A DNA stretch of 64,000 nt from CAISIP01 sp965278985 (GTDB lineage Bacteria > Pseudomonadota > Gammaproteobacteria > Burkholderiales > Burkholderiaceae_C): positions 2,418,001 through 2,482,000 of the forward strand of contig OZ257131.1 of assembly GCA_965278985.1 (NCBI GenBank). The letters run 5' to 3'. Positions 1 through 7,881 of the stretch are shown here, piece by piece (positions within the stretch are counted from its first letter, which is position 1; each line of letters begins with the position of its first letter). A program made the position numbers and the translations under genes. Below the pieces are notes generated by a model, which was given only the letters and a program-made list of their open reading frames with translations, ran no database searches and had not been told where the DNA came from.

Positions 1-1439
1 GCGTGCGCCCCGACCGCCTGCAGGTCACGGGCAACATCAAGTCCGACCTGCAGCTCGACGGCGGCCTGCAGGCACAGGTCGCGGAGATCCGCGCCGCGCT
101 GGGCACGCGGCCCGTGCTCACGGCGGGCAGCACGCATGCAGGCGAGGACGAGCCGCTGCTGGAGGCCTTCGCGCGCCACCTGCGGCAATCTCCCGACACG
201 CTGCTGGTGCTGGTGCCCCGGCATCCGGAGCGCTTCGACGCGGTGGCGCAATCCGCGCAACAGGCAGGCCTGCGCCTCGCACGGCGCAGCCAGCAGGCGC
301 TGCCCGCCACGGACACCCAGGTCTGGCTGGTCGACACCATGGGCGAGCTGATGCGCTGGTACGGTGCCGCCGATGTGTGTTTCGTCGGCGGCAGTCTGAT
401 CGGCCGCGGAGGCCACAACCCACTGGAGGTGCTGGCCCAGTCCCGCCCCCTGCTCACCGGACCGCACACCCACAACTTCGAGCCCCTGTGCAGCGAACTG
501 CAGGCCGAGGGTGCGCTGCTGCGCGTGGCCGATGCGGAGGCGGTCTTCGCCACGCTGCGCCAGTTGTTGCAGGATCCCGCACAGGCGCAGGCCCTCGCCT
601 CCCGTGGCCATGCGGCCTTCCTGCGCCTGACAGGCGCCACCGGTCGCACCATGGCCCACCTGCAGGCGGCGTGCCCCGCACCGGCCGCGCCTGCCGTGGC
701 ACCGCGCACCGCACGGCAGGGCAACGCGGACGTGTGGGTGCATCCCGGCTACTTCGACGCGCCCGACGCAAAGCTGCTCGACGCCGCGACCTGGAGCACC
801 GACCCCGCCGCCAGCCCCGCCAGCCCCGCCACACCACGCCAGGCCGGCCGCGGGCAGGTCCACCATGTCTCGGACGGGCGCTACCACTACCTGCTGCGCC
901 ACTACTACCGCGGCGGCCTGATGGCGCGCCTCAGCCGCGACCTGTTCCTGCTGCAACCGGTCCCGGAGTCGCGCGCCATGCAGGAGTTCGCGCTGCTCTC
1001 CGCCCTGCGCGTGCGCGGCCTGCCCGTGCCCCAGCCTTGCGCCGCACGGCGCACGCGCCATGCGCTGTTCTGGTACCGCGCCGACATCCTGGTCGAACGC
1101 ATCCCGCACAGCACCGACGTGGCGCGCCTGCTGCACACCGAACGCGCCCTGGGCCCCGCCGAATGGCATCGCCTGGGCCGCGCGATCCGCCGGCTGCACG
1201 ACGAGCAGGTGCATCACAGCGACCTGAACTGCCACAACCTCATGCTCGACGCGAGCGGCCAGGCCTGGATCGTCGACTTCGACAAATGCGGCTTCCGCTC
1301 CGGCGACGACTGGAAGGCCGCCAACCTGGAACGCCTCCTGCGGTCGCTGCGCAAGGAGCTACGGCTGGACGCCGGCTTCCGCTGGCAGGAAACCGATTGG
1401 GCGCCGCTGCTGCAGGGTTACCACGGCACATCGCCCTGA
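1..1439 (+). CDS. waaA: Kdo transferase (C-terminal part) fused to Kdo kinase
   Basis: This frame is open at the left edge, so the N-terminus lies outside the window. Visible residues 1-225 match the C-terminal half of the GT-B Kdo transferase WaaA, with GNIKSDL near residue 10, GSTHAGED near 42 and RGGHNPLE at 135-142, the nucleotide-sugar/lipid A side of the fold. A short Ala/Pro-rich linker follows. Residues 241-478 resemble 3-deoxy-D-manno-octulosonic acid kinase KdkA, a kinase-like fold with catalytic HSDLNCHN at 405-412 and metal-binding DFDK at 425-428. Inferred role: transfer of Kdo to lipid A, then phosphorylation of Kdo at position 4, on the cytoplasmic face of the inner membrane. 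In Haemophilus and others the two activities are separate proteins. The frame has no stop or shift between the domains. Confidence 0.85.
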   Translation, partial: VRPDRLQVTGNIKSDLQLDGGLQAQVAEIRAALGTRPVLTAGSTHAGEDEPLLEAFARHLRQSPDTLLVLVPRHPERFDAVAQSAQQAGLRLARRSQQALPATDTQVWLVDTMGELMRWYGAADVCFVGGSLIGRGGHNPLEVLAQSRPLLTGPHTHNFEPLCSELQAEGALLRVADAEAVFATLRQLLQDPAQAQALASRGHAAFLRLTGATGRTMAHLQAACPAPAAPAVAPRTARQGNADVWVHPGYFDAPDAKLLDAATWSTDPAASPASPATPRQAGRGQVHHVSDGRYHYLLRHYYRGGLMARLSRDLFLLQPVPESRAMQEFALLSALRVRGLPVPQPCAARRTRHALFWYRADILVERIPHSTDVARLLHTERALGPAEWHRLGRAIRRLHDEQVHHSDLNCHNLMLDASGQAWIVDFDKCGFRSGDDWKAANLERLLRSLRKELRLDAGFRWQETDWAPLLQGYHGTSP

Positions 1440-1447
1440 AGTTCCAG

Positions 1448-1496
1448 GCCTGAAGGCCGGCCCTACCGCGCTGGAGGCGCCCAGCCGCCTTCAGGC
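1448..1496. terminator. Stem-loop between convergent genes
   Basis: GCCTGAAGGC at 1448-1457 is perfectly complementary to GCCTTCAGGC at 1487-1496, giving a 10-bp stem with a 29-nt loop. It lies between the ends of the convergent waaA-kdkA and marR genes; the right arm contains the marR stop codon. There is no T-tract, so a role as a bidirectional terminator or mRNA 3' end is inferred only from its position. Confidence 0.4.
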
Positions 1497-2048
1497 GTCC
1501 ACCCCGTCCGCGCCCTCGTCGTCCACCACCCCTTGCGCGCGGCACTGCCCGATCAGCTTCGTGAGGCCGTGGTACATGCCGCGCCGTTCCTCGGGCGTCA
1601 TCACGCGGATCATGGCCGCCTGCCGCTGGCGAGCGATGTCGATCACGCCCGCATGCAGCGCATCTCCCTCGGGCGTGATGAACACCGTGAGCCGCTTGCG
1701 CGGCGTGGGGCCGTCGCTCTCGGTGCGCACCAGGCCCCGTGACTCCAGCAGGCGCACCGTGCGGCTCACCAGCGCCTTGTCCGAGGACGACTGCTGCACC
1801 AGCAGCGCGAAGGCGATCTTCTGCGCATGCGATACCAGCGAGAGGATTCGCCACTCCGACACGGTGAGCCCCGCCGCCTTGGCATAAGGCAGCGTCACCG
1901 TGCGGCGCAGCAGGCTGATCGCCTGGCTCATGCGCGTGGTGAGGAAGTTGTCGACGGTCAACCCGGTGCCGAAAGCATCCAGCCCGTCCCACGGAGACGC
2001 ATCGCCTTCAGACGCGGGCAAGGGAAGGGTGTCGTCGTGAGGATGCAT
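1491..2048 (-). CDS. MarR family transcriptional regulator
   Basis: A winged-helix regulator of the MarR family, about 185 residues if started at the ATG at 2048; an upstream in-frame ATG at 2090 adds 14 residues. The core runs from LTVSEWRILSLV (helix leading into the HTH) through QSSSDKALVSRTVRLLESRGLV (recognition helix) to the wing TPRKRLTVFITPEGD. MarR proteins act as dimers that release DNA on binding small, often aromatic, ligands. It is divergent from the Bug receptor and molybdenum hydroxylase genes, and the gap contains two inverted repeats, so it probably represses that operon and itself in response to the substrate. The ligand cannot be read from sequence. Confidence 0.88.
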   Translation of the reverse strand: MHPHDDTLPLPASEGDASPWDGLDAFGTGLTVDNFLTTRMSQAISLLRRTVTLPYAKAAGLTVSEWRILSLVSHAQKIAFALLVQQSSSDKALVSRTVRLLESRGLVRTESDGPTPRKRLTVFITPEGDALHAGVIDIARQRQAAMIRVMTPEERRGMYHGLTKLIGQCRAQGVVDDEGADGVDA

Positions 2049-2136
2049 GGAGGGACCGAGCCGAACCGGAGAGTGGCGAAGGGGTGGCATTGTTCCACAG
2101 CCTCGTTCGTATCTTTTAGATCATAAAAAGTCTACT

Positions 2137-2154
2137 AGTCAATTAGTATTGACT
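2137..2154. promoter_or_regulatory. Palindromic operator, probable MarR site
   Basis: AGTCAATTAGTATTGACT has 7-bp arms (AGTCAAT/ATTGACT) around a 4-bp centre, the size typical of MarR operators. It lies in an AT-rich island between the divergent marR and Bug genes. TTGACT at 2149-2154 could be the -35 box of the rightward promoter; no convincing -10 was found. Confidence 0.6.
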
Positions 2155-2158
2155 CTAA

Positions 2159-2172
2159 GTTGATTGATCAAC
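2159..2172. promoter_or_regulatory. Second inverted repeat, marR–Bug gap
   Basis: GTTGATTGATCAAC has 5-bp arms (GTTGA/TCAAC) around TTGA. It starts 5 bp after the first palindrome and, like it, contains a TTGA/TCAA core. It could be a second regulator half-site or a competing site. Confidence 0.4.
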
Positions 2173-2262
2173 AAAGAGATTTGAGAATCCTCAACGGTTC
2201 ATTGATGAATGCCGGTTTCACCAAAGAGACAACATCCATTTCCAACCGTTCAGGAGTTCCGC

Positions 2263-3243
2263 ATGTCCCTCCATCGCCGTTACCTCGTCGCCGCCGCCCT
2301 GTTGGGCTGCGCGGCTGTCTGTAGCCCCGCTTTCGCGCAAACCTACCCCACCAAGCCCATCACAGTCGTGGTCGCCTACCCGCCCGGTGGGGACACCGAC
2401 GCCATCGCCCGGCTGTTTGCGGAAAAGCTGTCGCAGCGCCTCAAGCAGACGGTGGTGGTCGACAACAAGGCCGGCGCGGGCGGCGTGGTGGGCAACAGCT
2501 TCGTGTCGCGTGCCGCTGCTGACGGATACACGCTGCTGTTCACGCCCAACCCCTTCACCACCGCGCCGATGACCATGGGCCTGTCCACAGCCCAGAGCTA
2601 CGACGTGCTGAGCGGCTTCGAGCCCGTGATCAAGACGGCGACACAACCGCTGGTGCTGGTGGCGCACCCGTCGGCGGGCTTCAAGACGATTCCTGAGATG
2701 GTCGCGCAGGCCAAGTCCGGCAAGGCCCTGAACTACGCCAGCCCCGGCGCCGGTTCGCCCATGCATGTGGTGGCGGAATGGCTCAACAAGTCGGCGGGCA
2801 CGAAGATCGCGCACGTGCCCTACCGGGGCGTGGGCCCGTCGGTGGTGGACGTGACGGCTGGCCATGTACAGACGGCCTGGGTCACGCTGGGCGCCGTGGC
2901 GCAGTATGTGCAGGCGGGCAAGCTGGTGCAGGTGGCCATCGCCGACGCGCAGCGTTCCTCGCTCGCGCCGCAGGTGCCCACGCTGGTCGAGGCAGGCTAC
3001 AAGGACGTGGTGGTCGGTGCGTGGAACGGTTTCTTCGCGCCGAAGGGCACGCCGCCCGCCGTCGTCCAATTGCTCAACACGCAGTTCAACGAGATCCTGA
3101 AGGAGCCCGAGGTGGTGCAGAAGCTGGCCGTATACGGCGCGCTGCCCGCCGGCGGATCCCCCGAGGTGCTGGCGAAGACCAACGCCTCGGACTACGAAGT
3201 GATGGGCAAGATCATCCAGGAGCTGGGCATCAAGGCCCAGTGA
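2263..3243 (+). CDS. Bug-family tripartite tricarboxylate receptor (periplasmic)
   Basis: A 326-residue periplasmic solute receptor of the Bug/TctC family. The ATG at 2263 is preferred over the in-frame ATG at 2209 because AGGAG lies 6 nt upstream and the protein then begins with a clean signal peptide ending at SPAFAQ. The mature start TYPTKPITVVVAYPPGGDTD is the hallmark of the family, followed by VVDNKAGAGG and the C-terminal FFAPKGTPPAVV region. Bug proteins bind carboxylates or aromatic acids and either feed a TctAB permease or act as sensors. No TctA/TctB genes are adjacent. Only 4 bp separate it from the hydroxylase large subunit, so it probably binds the substrate or product of that enzyme. 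Confidence 0.92.
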   Translation: MSLHRRYLVAAALLGCAAVCSPAFAQTYPTKPITVVVAYPPGGDTDAIARLFAEKLSQRLKQTVVVDNKAGAGGVVGNSFVSRAAADGYTLLFTPNPFTTAPMTMGLSTAQSYDVLSGFEPVIKTATQPLVLVAHPSAGFKTIPEMVAQAKSGKALNYASPGAGSPMHVVAEWLNKSAGTKIAHVPYRGVGPSVVDVTAGHVQTAWVTLGAVAQYVQAGKLVQVAIADAQRSSLAPQVPTLVEAGYKDVVVGAWNGFFAPKGTPPAVVQLLNTQFNEILKEPEVVQKLAVYGALPAGGSPEVLAKTNASDYEVMGKIIQELGIKAQ

Positions 3244-3247
3244 GCGC

Positions 3248-5650
3248 ATGGACACCGCCGCCCTCCTCGACACGCCTGCGCCCGCGGTGGCTGCGGGGCC
3301 CGCGCGGGCTCCCGCCGCCGTGCCGGCTGCTGGCGCCGCGTCGACCCTTGGCCAGCCTGTCGCGCAGGTCAATGCGCGCAGCAAGGTGCTGGGCCGCGCA
3401 CAGTACGCAGGTGACCTTGCGCTGCCCGGCATGCTGCACGCCAAGGTGCTGCGCAGCCCCTACGCCCACGCACGCATCCTGCGCATCGACACGGCCGCCG
3501 CACGCGCCCTGCCAGGCGTGCGCGCCGTGCTGACGGGCGACGACGCTCCGGCCCATTGCTGGGGCGGTGGCCCGCACAAGGAGCGCCACGTCCTGGCCCG
3601 CGGCATCGTGCGCTTCTGCGGCGAAGAGGTTGCGGCCATCGCGGCGGACACCGAGGACATCGCCCGCGATGCGCTGGACCTGCTTCAGGTGGAGTACGAG
3701 GAGCTGCCCGCGATGCTCACGCCCGCGGAGGCGCTGGACGACGAGGCCCCGGCGCTGCACCCCGGCAGCACCAACAACATCGCCCACGAGATCCGCTTCC
3801 ACCGGGGCGACGTGGATGCGGGCTTCGCCGAGGCCGACCTGGTGCTGGAAGAGCACTACAGCACCCACTCGCAGTACCCCGGTTACCTGGAGCCGATGGG
3901 CAGCGTGGCCATGGTGGACGCCGACGGGCGGCTGGTGGTGTGGACCTCCACGCAGTCGGTGTTCCTCGCGCGCGGACGCATCGCCTCGGCGCTGGGTCGG
4001 CCCGTCTCCACCGTGCGCGTGCACCAGGCGACCACGGGCGGGGGCTTCGGCGGCAAGATCGTCGAGGACGACAACCAGCTCGTCGCCGGTTTGCTGGCCG
4101 TGAAGACCGGCCGCCCCGTGCGGCTGGTCAACAACCGGCTGGAAGACTTCCAGGCCTGCTGCCTGAGCCTGCCCGAGCAGATCACGCTCAAACTCGGCAT
4201 GACGAAGGACGGCCGCATCGTCGCCAAGGACGTGCAGATCGTGGCCGAGTGCGGCGCGTATGCCGGCCTCTCGGGCGAGGTCATGCATGTGTCAGCCATG
4301 CGCAGCGACAACATGCACCGGCTGCAGAACGTGCGTTCGCACGCGCGGCTGGTCTACACCAACAACCCGCCACGCGGCGCCTTCCGCGGCTTCGGCGGCA
4401 CGCAGATGCTGTTCGCGCTCAACAGCCACATCGACACCATGGCCCGCATGCTGGGGCTGGACCCGGTGGAGGTGCACCAGCGCAACGCCATCCGCGCCGG
4501 CGAGACCTCGGTGCATGGCTGGAAGATCGGCAGCACAGGCCTGGCCGAATGCATCATCCAGGCCACGGACGCCATCGGCTGGGCTGCGAAACGCGGCGTG
4601 CCCGGCAAAGTGGCCGGCCATGGCGTGCGCCGCCGGGGCGTGGGCATGGCCGCGGCCATGCACGTGAGCGGCAACCGCACCATCGGCAACTGGGACGGGT
4701 CCACGGTCGTGGTCAAGCTCAACGAGGACGGCCGCGCTGTGGTGCACAGCAGCGAGTGCGATGCGGGCCAGGGCGCCATGACCATGCTGAGCCAGGTCGT
4801 CGCGCACGAGCTCGACATCCCGCTGGCGCACGTGCACGTGGTACCGCCCGACACCGATACCTCGCCCTACTGCATCGGCACGCTGGCCTCGCGCGTGACC
4901 ATCGCGGCCGGCAACGCCGCGATCCTGGCCGCGCGCCAAGTGCGCGGCAAGCTGCTGGCGCTGGCCGCCACCGAGCTGAAGGTGCCGATGGACATGCTGG
5001 AGATCGCCGCCGGAACGGTGCGGGTGGCGGCCGACCCTGAGCGCCAACTGACGCTGGCCGCACTGGGCCGCCTGCACATCTGGCGGCACGGCGGCGAGGG
5101 CCTCCAGGAACGTGCAACCTGGGACCCGCAGACCACCATGCACGACAAGGACCTGTACGGCAACATCGCCCCGGCCTACTCCTTCGCGGCGCAGGCCGTG
5201 GAGGTGGAGGTGGACTGCGAGACCGGCCGCGTGACGGTGCTCGACAGCTGGGTCGCCGACGACTGCGGCAAGGCGCTCAACCCGGTGGCCATCCACGGCC
5301 AGACCAACGGCGCCACGGTGCAAGCCATCGGCTGGGCGCTGTATGAACAGCTGCACTTCGAGAACGGCCGGCTGCAGAACGGCAACTTCGCCGACTACAC
5401 CATGGCGACCGCCGATGCCGTGCCCATGCTGCGTGGCGGCTTCGTGGAATCCAACGACCCCAACGGCCCCTATGGTGCCAAGGGTGCGAGCGAGACGGCC
5501 ATCCTGCCCGGGGCACCGGCCATCGCGAACGCGGTGTTCGACGCCGTAGGCGTGCGCATCCGCGACCTGCCGATCACGCCCGAGAAAGTGCTGGCAGGGT
5601 TGCGTGCGCTGCGGGCGGCAGAACAGGAGCAGGGAGCCTCCCATGCGTGA
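3248..5650 (+). CDS. Molybdenum hydroxylase, molybdopterin-binding large subunit
   Basis: An 800-residue large subunit of the xanthine dehydrogenase/CO dehydrogenase family, binding the Mo-pterin cofactor. The a/b hammerhead domain covers roughly residues 45-165 and the two Mo-binding domains the rest. Visible motifs are GGGFGGK at 264-270, FRGFGGTQ near 380 and GAKGASE at 743-749, whose Glu749 aligns with the catalytic base of the family. The order here is large, FAD, FeS, unlike coxMSL. Substrates of relatives include hydroxybenzoyl-CoA, nicotinate, isoquinoline and aldehydes; I cannot assign one. The CO dehydrogenase-specific Cys in the active-site loop was not recognised. It is translationally coupled to its neighbours. 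Confidence 0.9.
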   Translation: MDTAALLDTPAPAVAAGPARAPAAVPAAGAASTLGQPVAQVNARSKVLGRAQYAGDLALPGMLHAKVLRSPYAHARILRIDTAAARALPGVRAVLTGDDAPAHCWGGGPHKERHVLARGIVRFCGEEVAAIAADTEDIARDALDLLQVEYEELPAMLTPAEALDDEAPALHPGSTNNIAHEIRFHRGDVDAGFAEADLVLEEHYSTHSQYPGYLEPMGSVAMVDADGRLVVWTSTQSVFLARGRIASALGRPVSTVRVHQATTGGGFGGKIVEDDNQLVAGLLAVKTGRPVRLVNNRLEDFQACCLSLPEQITLKLGMTKDGRIVAKDVQIVAECGAYAGLSGEVMHVSAMRSDNMHRLQNVRSHARLVYTNNPPRGAFRGFGGTQMLFALNSHIDTMARMLGLDPVEVHQRNAIRAGETSVHGWKIGSTGLAECIIQATDAIGWAAKRGVPGKVAGHGVRRRGVGMAAAMHVSGNRTIGNWDGSTVVVKLNEDGRAVVHSSECDAGQGAMTMLSQVVAHELDIPLAHVHVVPPDTDTSPYCIGTLASRVTIAAGNAAILAARQVRGKLLALAATELKVPMDMLEIAAGTVRVAADPERQLTLAALGRLHIWRHGGEGLQERATWDPQTTMHDKDLYGNIAPAYSFAAQAVEVEVDCETGRVTVLDSWVADDCGKALNPVAIHGQTNGATVQAIGWALYEQLHFENGRLQNGNFADYTMATADAVPMLRGGFVESNDPNGPYGAKGASETAILPGAPAIANAVFDAVGVRIRDLPITPEKVLAGLRALRAAEQEQGASHA

Positions 5651-6512
5651 ATTCGACTTCCTGGAGCCCGACTCCGTGGCCGAGGCCTGCAGCCTGCTGC
5701 AGCGCCTGGGCGAGGACGCCCGCGCGTGGGCCGGCGGCTCGGCGCTGATCCTGGCGATGCGCCAGCGCATGCTTGCGCCCACGCACGTGGTCTCGCTGGG
5801 CAAGCTGCAGGCGCTGCGTGGCATCCGCTTCGACGCGGCGCAGGGCCTGCGCATCGGCGCCCTTACCCGCCATGCCGAGGTGGCGGAATCCGCCGAGGTG
5901 CAGCGCCACTACCCCATGCTGGCGCACATGGCCGCGCGCATGGCCAACCCGCAGGTGCGCAACCAGGGCACCCTGGGCGGCAACATCTGCTACGCCGACC
6001 CGGCCACCGACCCGCCGACCTGCCTGATGGCGCTGGGCGCCTCTGTGCTGCTGGAGGGCCCAGCCGGCCAGCGCACGCTGGCGCTGGAGGATTTCCTCGT
6101 CGACTACTACACCACCGCGCTGGAGCCGGGCGAGATCGTTGTCGCGGTGCAGGTGCCACCACCCGCAGCGGGCAGTGACGGGCGCTACACACGCTTCCTG
6201 CGCACCGCTGCAGAACACCGGCCGCTGGTCAACGTGGGCCTGCATGTGCAGCGGGACGGGGCCGTGTGCCATTCCGCCCGCCTGGTCATCGGCGCCTCCG
6301 TGCCCGTGCCCGCGCGCCAGCCCGCCGCCGAGGCGCTGCTGGCAGGCAAGACGGTGACCCCCGCGTTGGCCGCCGACGTGGCACGCCAGGTGGCCGCAGG
6401 CATCACGCCGCTGTCGGACCTGCGCGGCGATGCCGAGCACCGCCGCGCCATGGTCGCGGTGGTCACGCAGCGCACGCTGCACGAACTGTTCGGCCTTGCC
6501 TCTGCGGCATGA
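5643..6512 (+). CDS. Molybdenum hydroxylase FAD-binding subunit
   Basis: A 289-residue FAD subunit (CoxM/HcrB/NdhF class). The ATG at 5643 overlaps the end of the large-subunit gene by 8 bp and has a good AGGAGCAGGGAG ribosome site. The PCMH-type FAD domain shows AGGSALILAMRQ near residue 35 and NQGTLGGNICYADP near 107, the pyrophosphate-binding TLGGN motif; the CODH C-terminal domain follows from about residue 180. The protein lacks the extra cysteine-rich 4Fe-4S insertion seen in 4-hydroxybenzoyl-CoA reductase beta subunits, which argues against that reductive enzyme and for an ordinary hydroxylase. Confidence 0.92.
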   Translation: MREFDFLEPDSVAEACSLLQRLGEDARAWAGGSALILAMRQRMLAPTHVVSLGKLQALRGIRFDAAQGLRIGALTRHAEVAESAEVQRHYPMLAHMAARMANPQVRNQGTLGGNICYADPATDPPTCLMALGASVLLEGPAGQRTLALEDFLVDYYTTALEPGEIVVAVQVPPPAAGSDGRYTRFLRTAAEHRPLVNVGLHVQRDGAVCHSARLVIGASVPVPARQPAAEALLAGKTVTPALAADVARQVAAGITPLSDLRGDAEHRRAMVAVVTQRTLHELFGLASAA

Positions 6513-6540
6513 CCGGCCCGATCCCCGAGGAACATATCCC

Positions 6541-7023
6541 ATGAGCGAACACTCCTTGACGCTGCAGGTCAACGGCGACACCCGCACCGTCCGCGTGCAG
6601 TCCCGCCGCATGTTGTCGGACATGCTGCGCGACGACCTGCACCTGACGGGCACCAAGCGAGGCTGTGAAACCGGCACCTGCGGCGCCTGCTCGGTCTCGG
6701 TCGACGGCCGCCTAGTCAAGTCCTGCCTGATGCTGGCCGTGCAGGCCGATGGCTGCGAGGTCCGCACCGTCGAAGGCCTGAGCCATGGCGAGGCGTTGCA
6801 CCCGCTGCAGCAAGCCTTCATGCAATGCGGTGGCCTGCAGTGCGGCTACTGCACGCCCGGCATGCTGATGGCCGCGTGCGCAGTGCTCGAGGCCCACCCC
6901 CGCCCCACCGTGGAACAGGTGCAGCACGGCCTGAACGGCAACCTGTGCCGCTGCACGGGTTACACGCAGATCGTGGAGTCCGTGCTCCACGCCGCCCAGG
7001 AGATGCATCCCCATGGAAATTGA
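6541..7023 (+). CDS. Molybdenum hydroxylase 2Fe-2S subunit
   Basis: A 160-residue small subunit carrying two [2Fe-2S] clusters. The N-terminal plant-type ferredoxin domain has CETGTCGAC plus a later Cys in VKSC; the C-terminal all-helical domain has CGYC and CRC for the second cluster. It relays electrons from the Mo centre to FAD. The ATG at 6541 has GAGGAA 8-9 nt upstream. Its length and cysteine pattern are complete. The last 11 bp overlap the CoxG-like gene. Confidence 0.95.
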   Translation: MSEHSLTLQVNGDTRTVRVQSRRMLSDMLRDDLHLTGTKRGCETGTCGACSVSVDGRLVKSCLMLAVQADGCEVRTVEGLSHGEALHPLQQAFMQCGGLQCGYCTPGMLMAACAVLEAHPRPTVEQVQHGLNGNLCRCTGYTQIVESVLHAAQEMHPHGN

Positions 7024-7867
7024 GAAGACCTTCGTGCTGCCCGCGCCGCCCGCGCGGGCCTGGGCCATGTTGCTGGACCCGCAGCTCATGGCCGCGTGTG
7101 TGCCCGGCATGCAGTCGGTGGAAGTGCTGAGCCCCACCGAATACACGGCGCTCATCCAGGTGAAGATCGCCTTCATCACGGCACGCTTCAAGCTGCGCAC
7201 CACCATCGTGGAGCAACGCGCACCCGCGTACCTGCGCACCGAAGGCACGGGCGAGGACAAGTCCGTGGCCAGTGCGCTCAAGCAGACCAGCGAGCTCTTC
7301 CTCACCGACCTGGGCGAAGGCCGCACCGAATTGCGTACACGCGTGGTGGTGGACGTGACGGGCCGGCTGGGCACGTTCGGCCTGTCGGTCATGAAGACCA
7401 AGGCCGACCGCATGTGGGAGGAGTTCTGCGCGAACCTGGTGCAGCGGGTCGGGGATGGCGCCGCACAGGATATCGCGCCCACAGCCCCCACCGCGACCCT
7501 CTTGGCGAATGCTCCGGTGAAGCCTTTGCTGGGCGTTGCCGCCACGCCGCCGGCCGCTGCAGCGGCGGCACGCGCACCCGAAGCGCCGCAAACTGCAGCG
7601 CCAGCGCCCGCACCCGCAGAGGCCGCTGGCCAGGGCGTCCGGCTCGCGCCGCGCACCCTCCCGGTGTCGGCGGGTGCGCCTGTGGCCACCACGTCGACGG
7701 CCCGCGCCGGTTGGTGGACGCGGCTGCTGGGCCAGGCCAACGGCACTGTGCCGGCCGGCCACATCCACATCGAACTGCACAAGTCCGGAACGGTTCTGAC
7801 CGTGGACTGGCCGGTGCAGGCCAGCGCGGAATGCGCGGCGTGGCTGCGCGAAGTCACGCGCGACTGA
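7013..7867 (+). CDS. CoxG-like SRPBCC protein with C-terminal extension
   Basis: 284 residues. Residues 1-145 form the CoxG (carbon monoxide dehydrogenase subunit G) SRPBCC domain, starting MEIEKTFVLPAPPARAW with ACVPGMQSVE near 25. CoxG proteins are accessory to Mo-hydroxylases; the Oligotropha protein helps anchor CODH to the membrane and more recent work links relatives to quinone binding. An Ala/Pro-rich linker (about 160-220) and a conserved-looking tail (WWTRLLGQ, then VDWPVQASAECAAWLREV) follow, a region absent from short CoxG proteins. Start overlaps the FeS gene, so translation is coupled. No CoxDEF maturation genes are present here. Confidence 0.82.
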   Translation: MEIEKTFVLPAPPARAWAMLLDPQLMAACVPGMQSVEVLSPTEYTALIQVKIAFITARFKLRTTIVEQRAPAYLRTEGTGEDKSVASALKQTSELFLTDLGEGRTELRTRVVVDVTGRLGTFGLSVMKTKADRMWEEFCANLVQRVGDGAAQDIAPTAPTATLLANAPVKPLLGVAATPPAAAAAARAPEAPQTAAPAPAPAEAAGQGVRLAPRTLPVSAGAPVATTSTARAGWWTRLLGQANGTVPAGHIHIELHKSGTVLTVDWPVQASAECAAWLREVTRD

Positions 7868-7881
7868 CTCCCGCGAACGGT

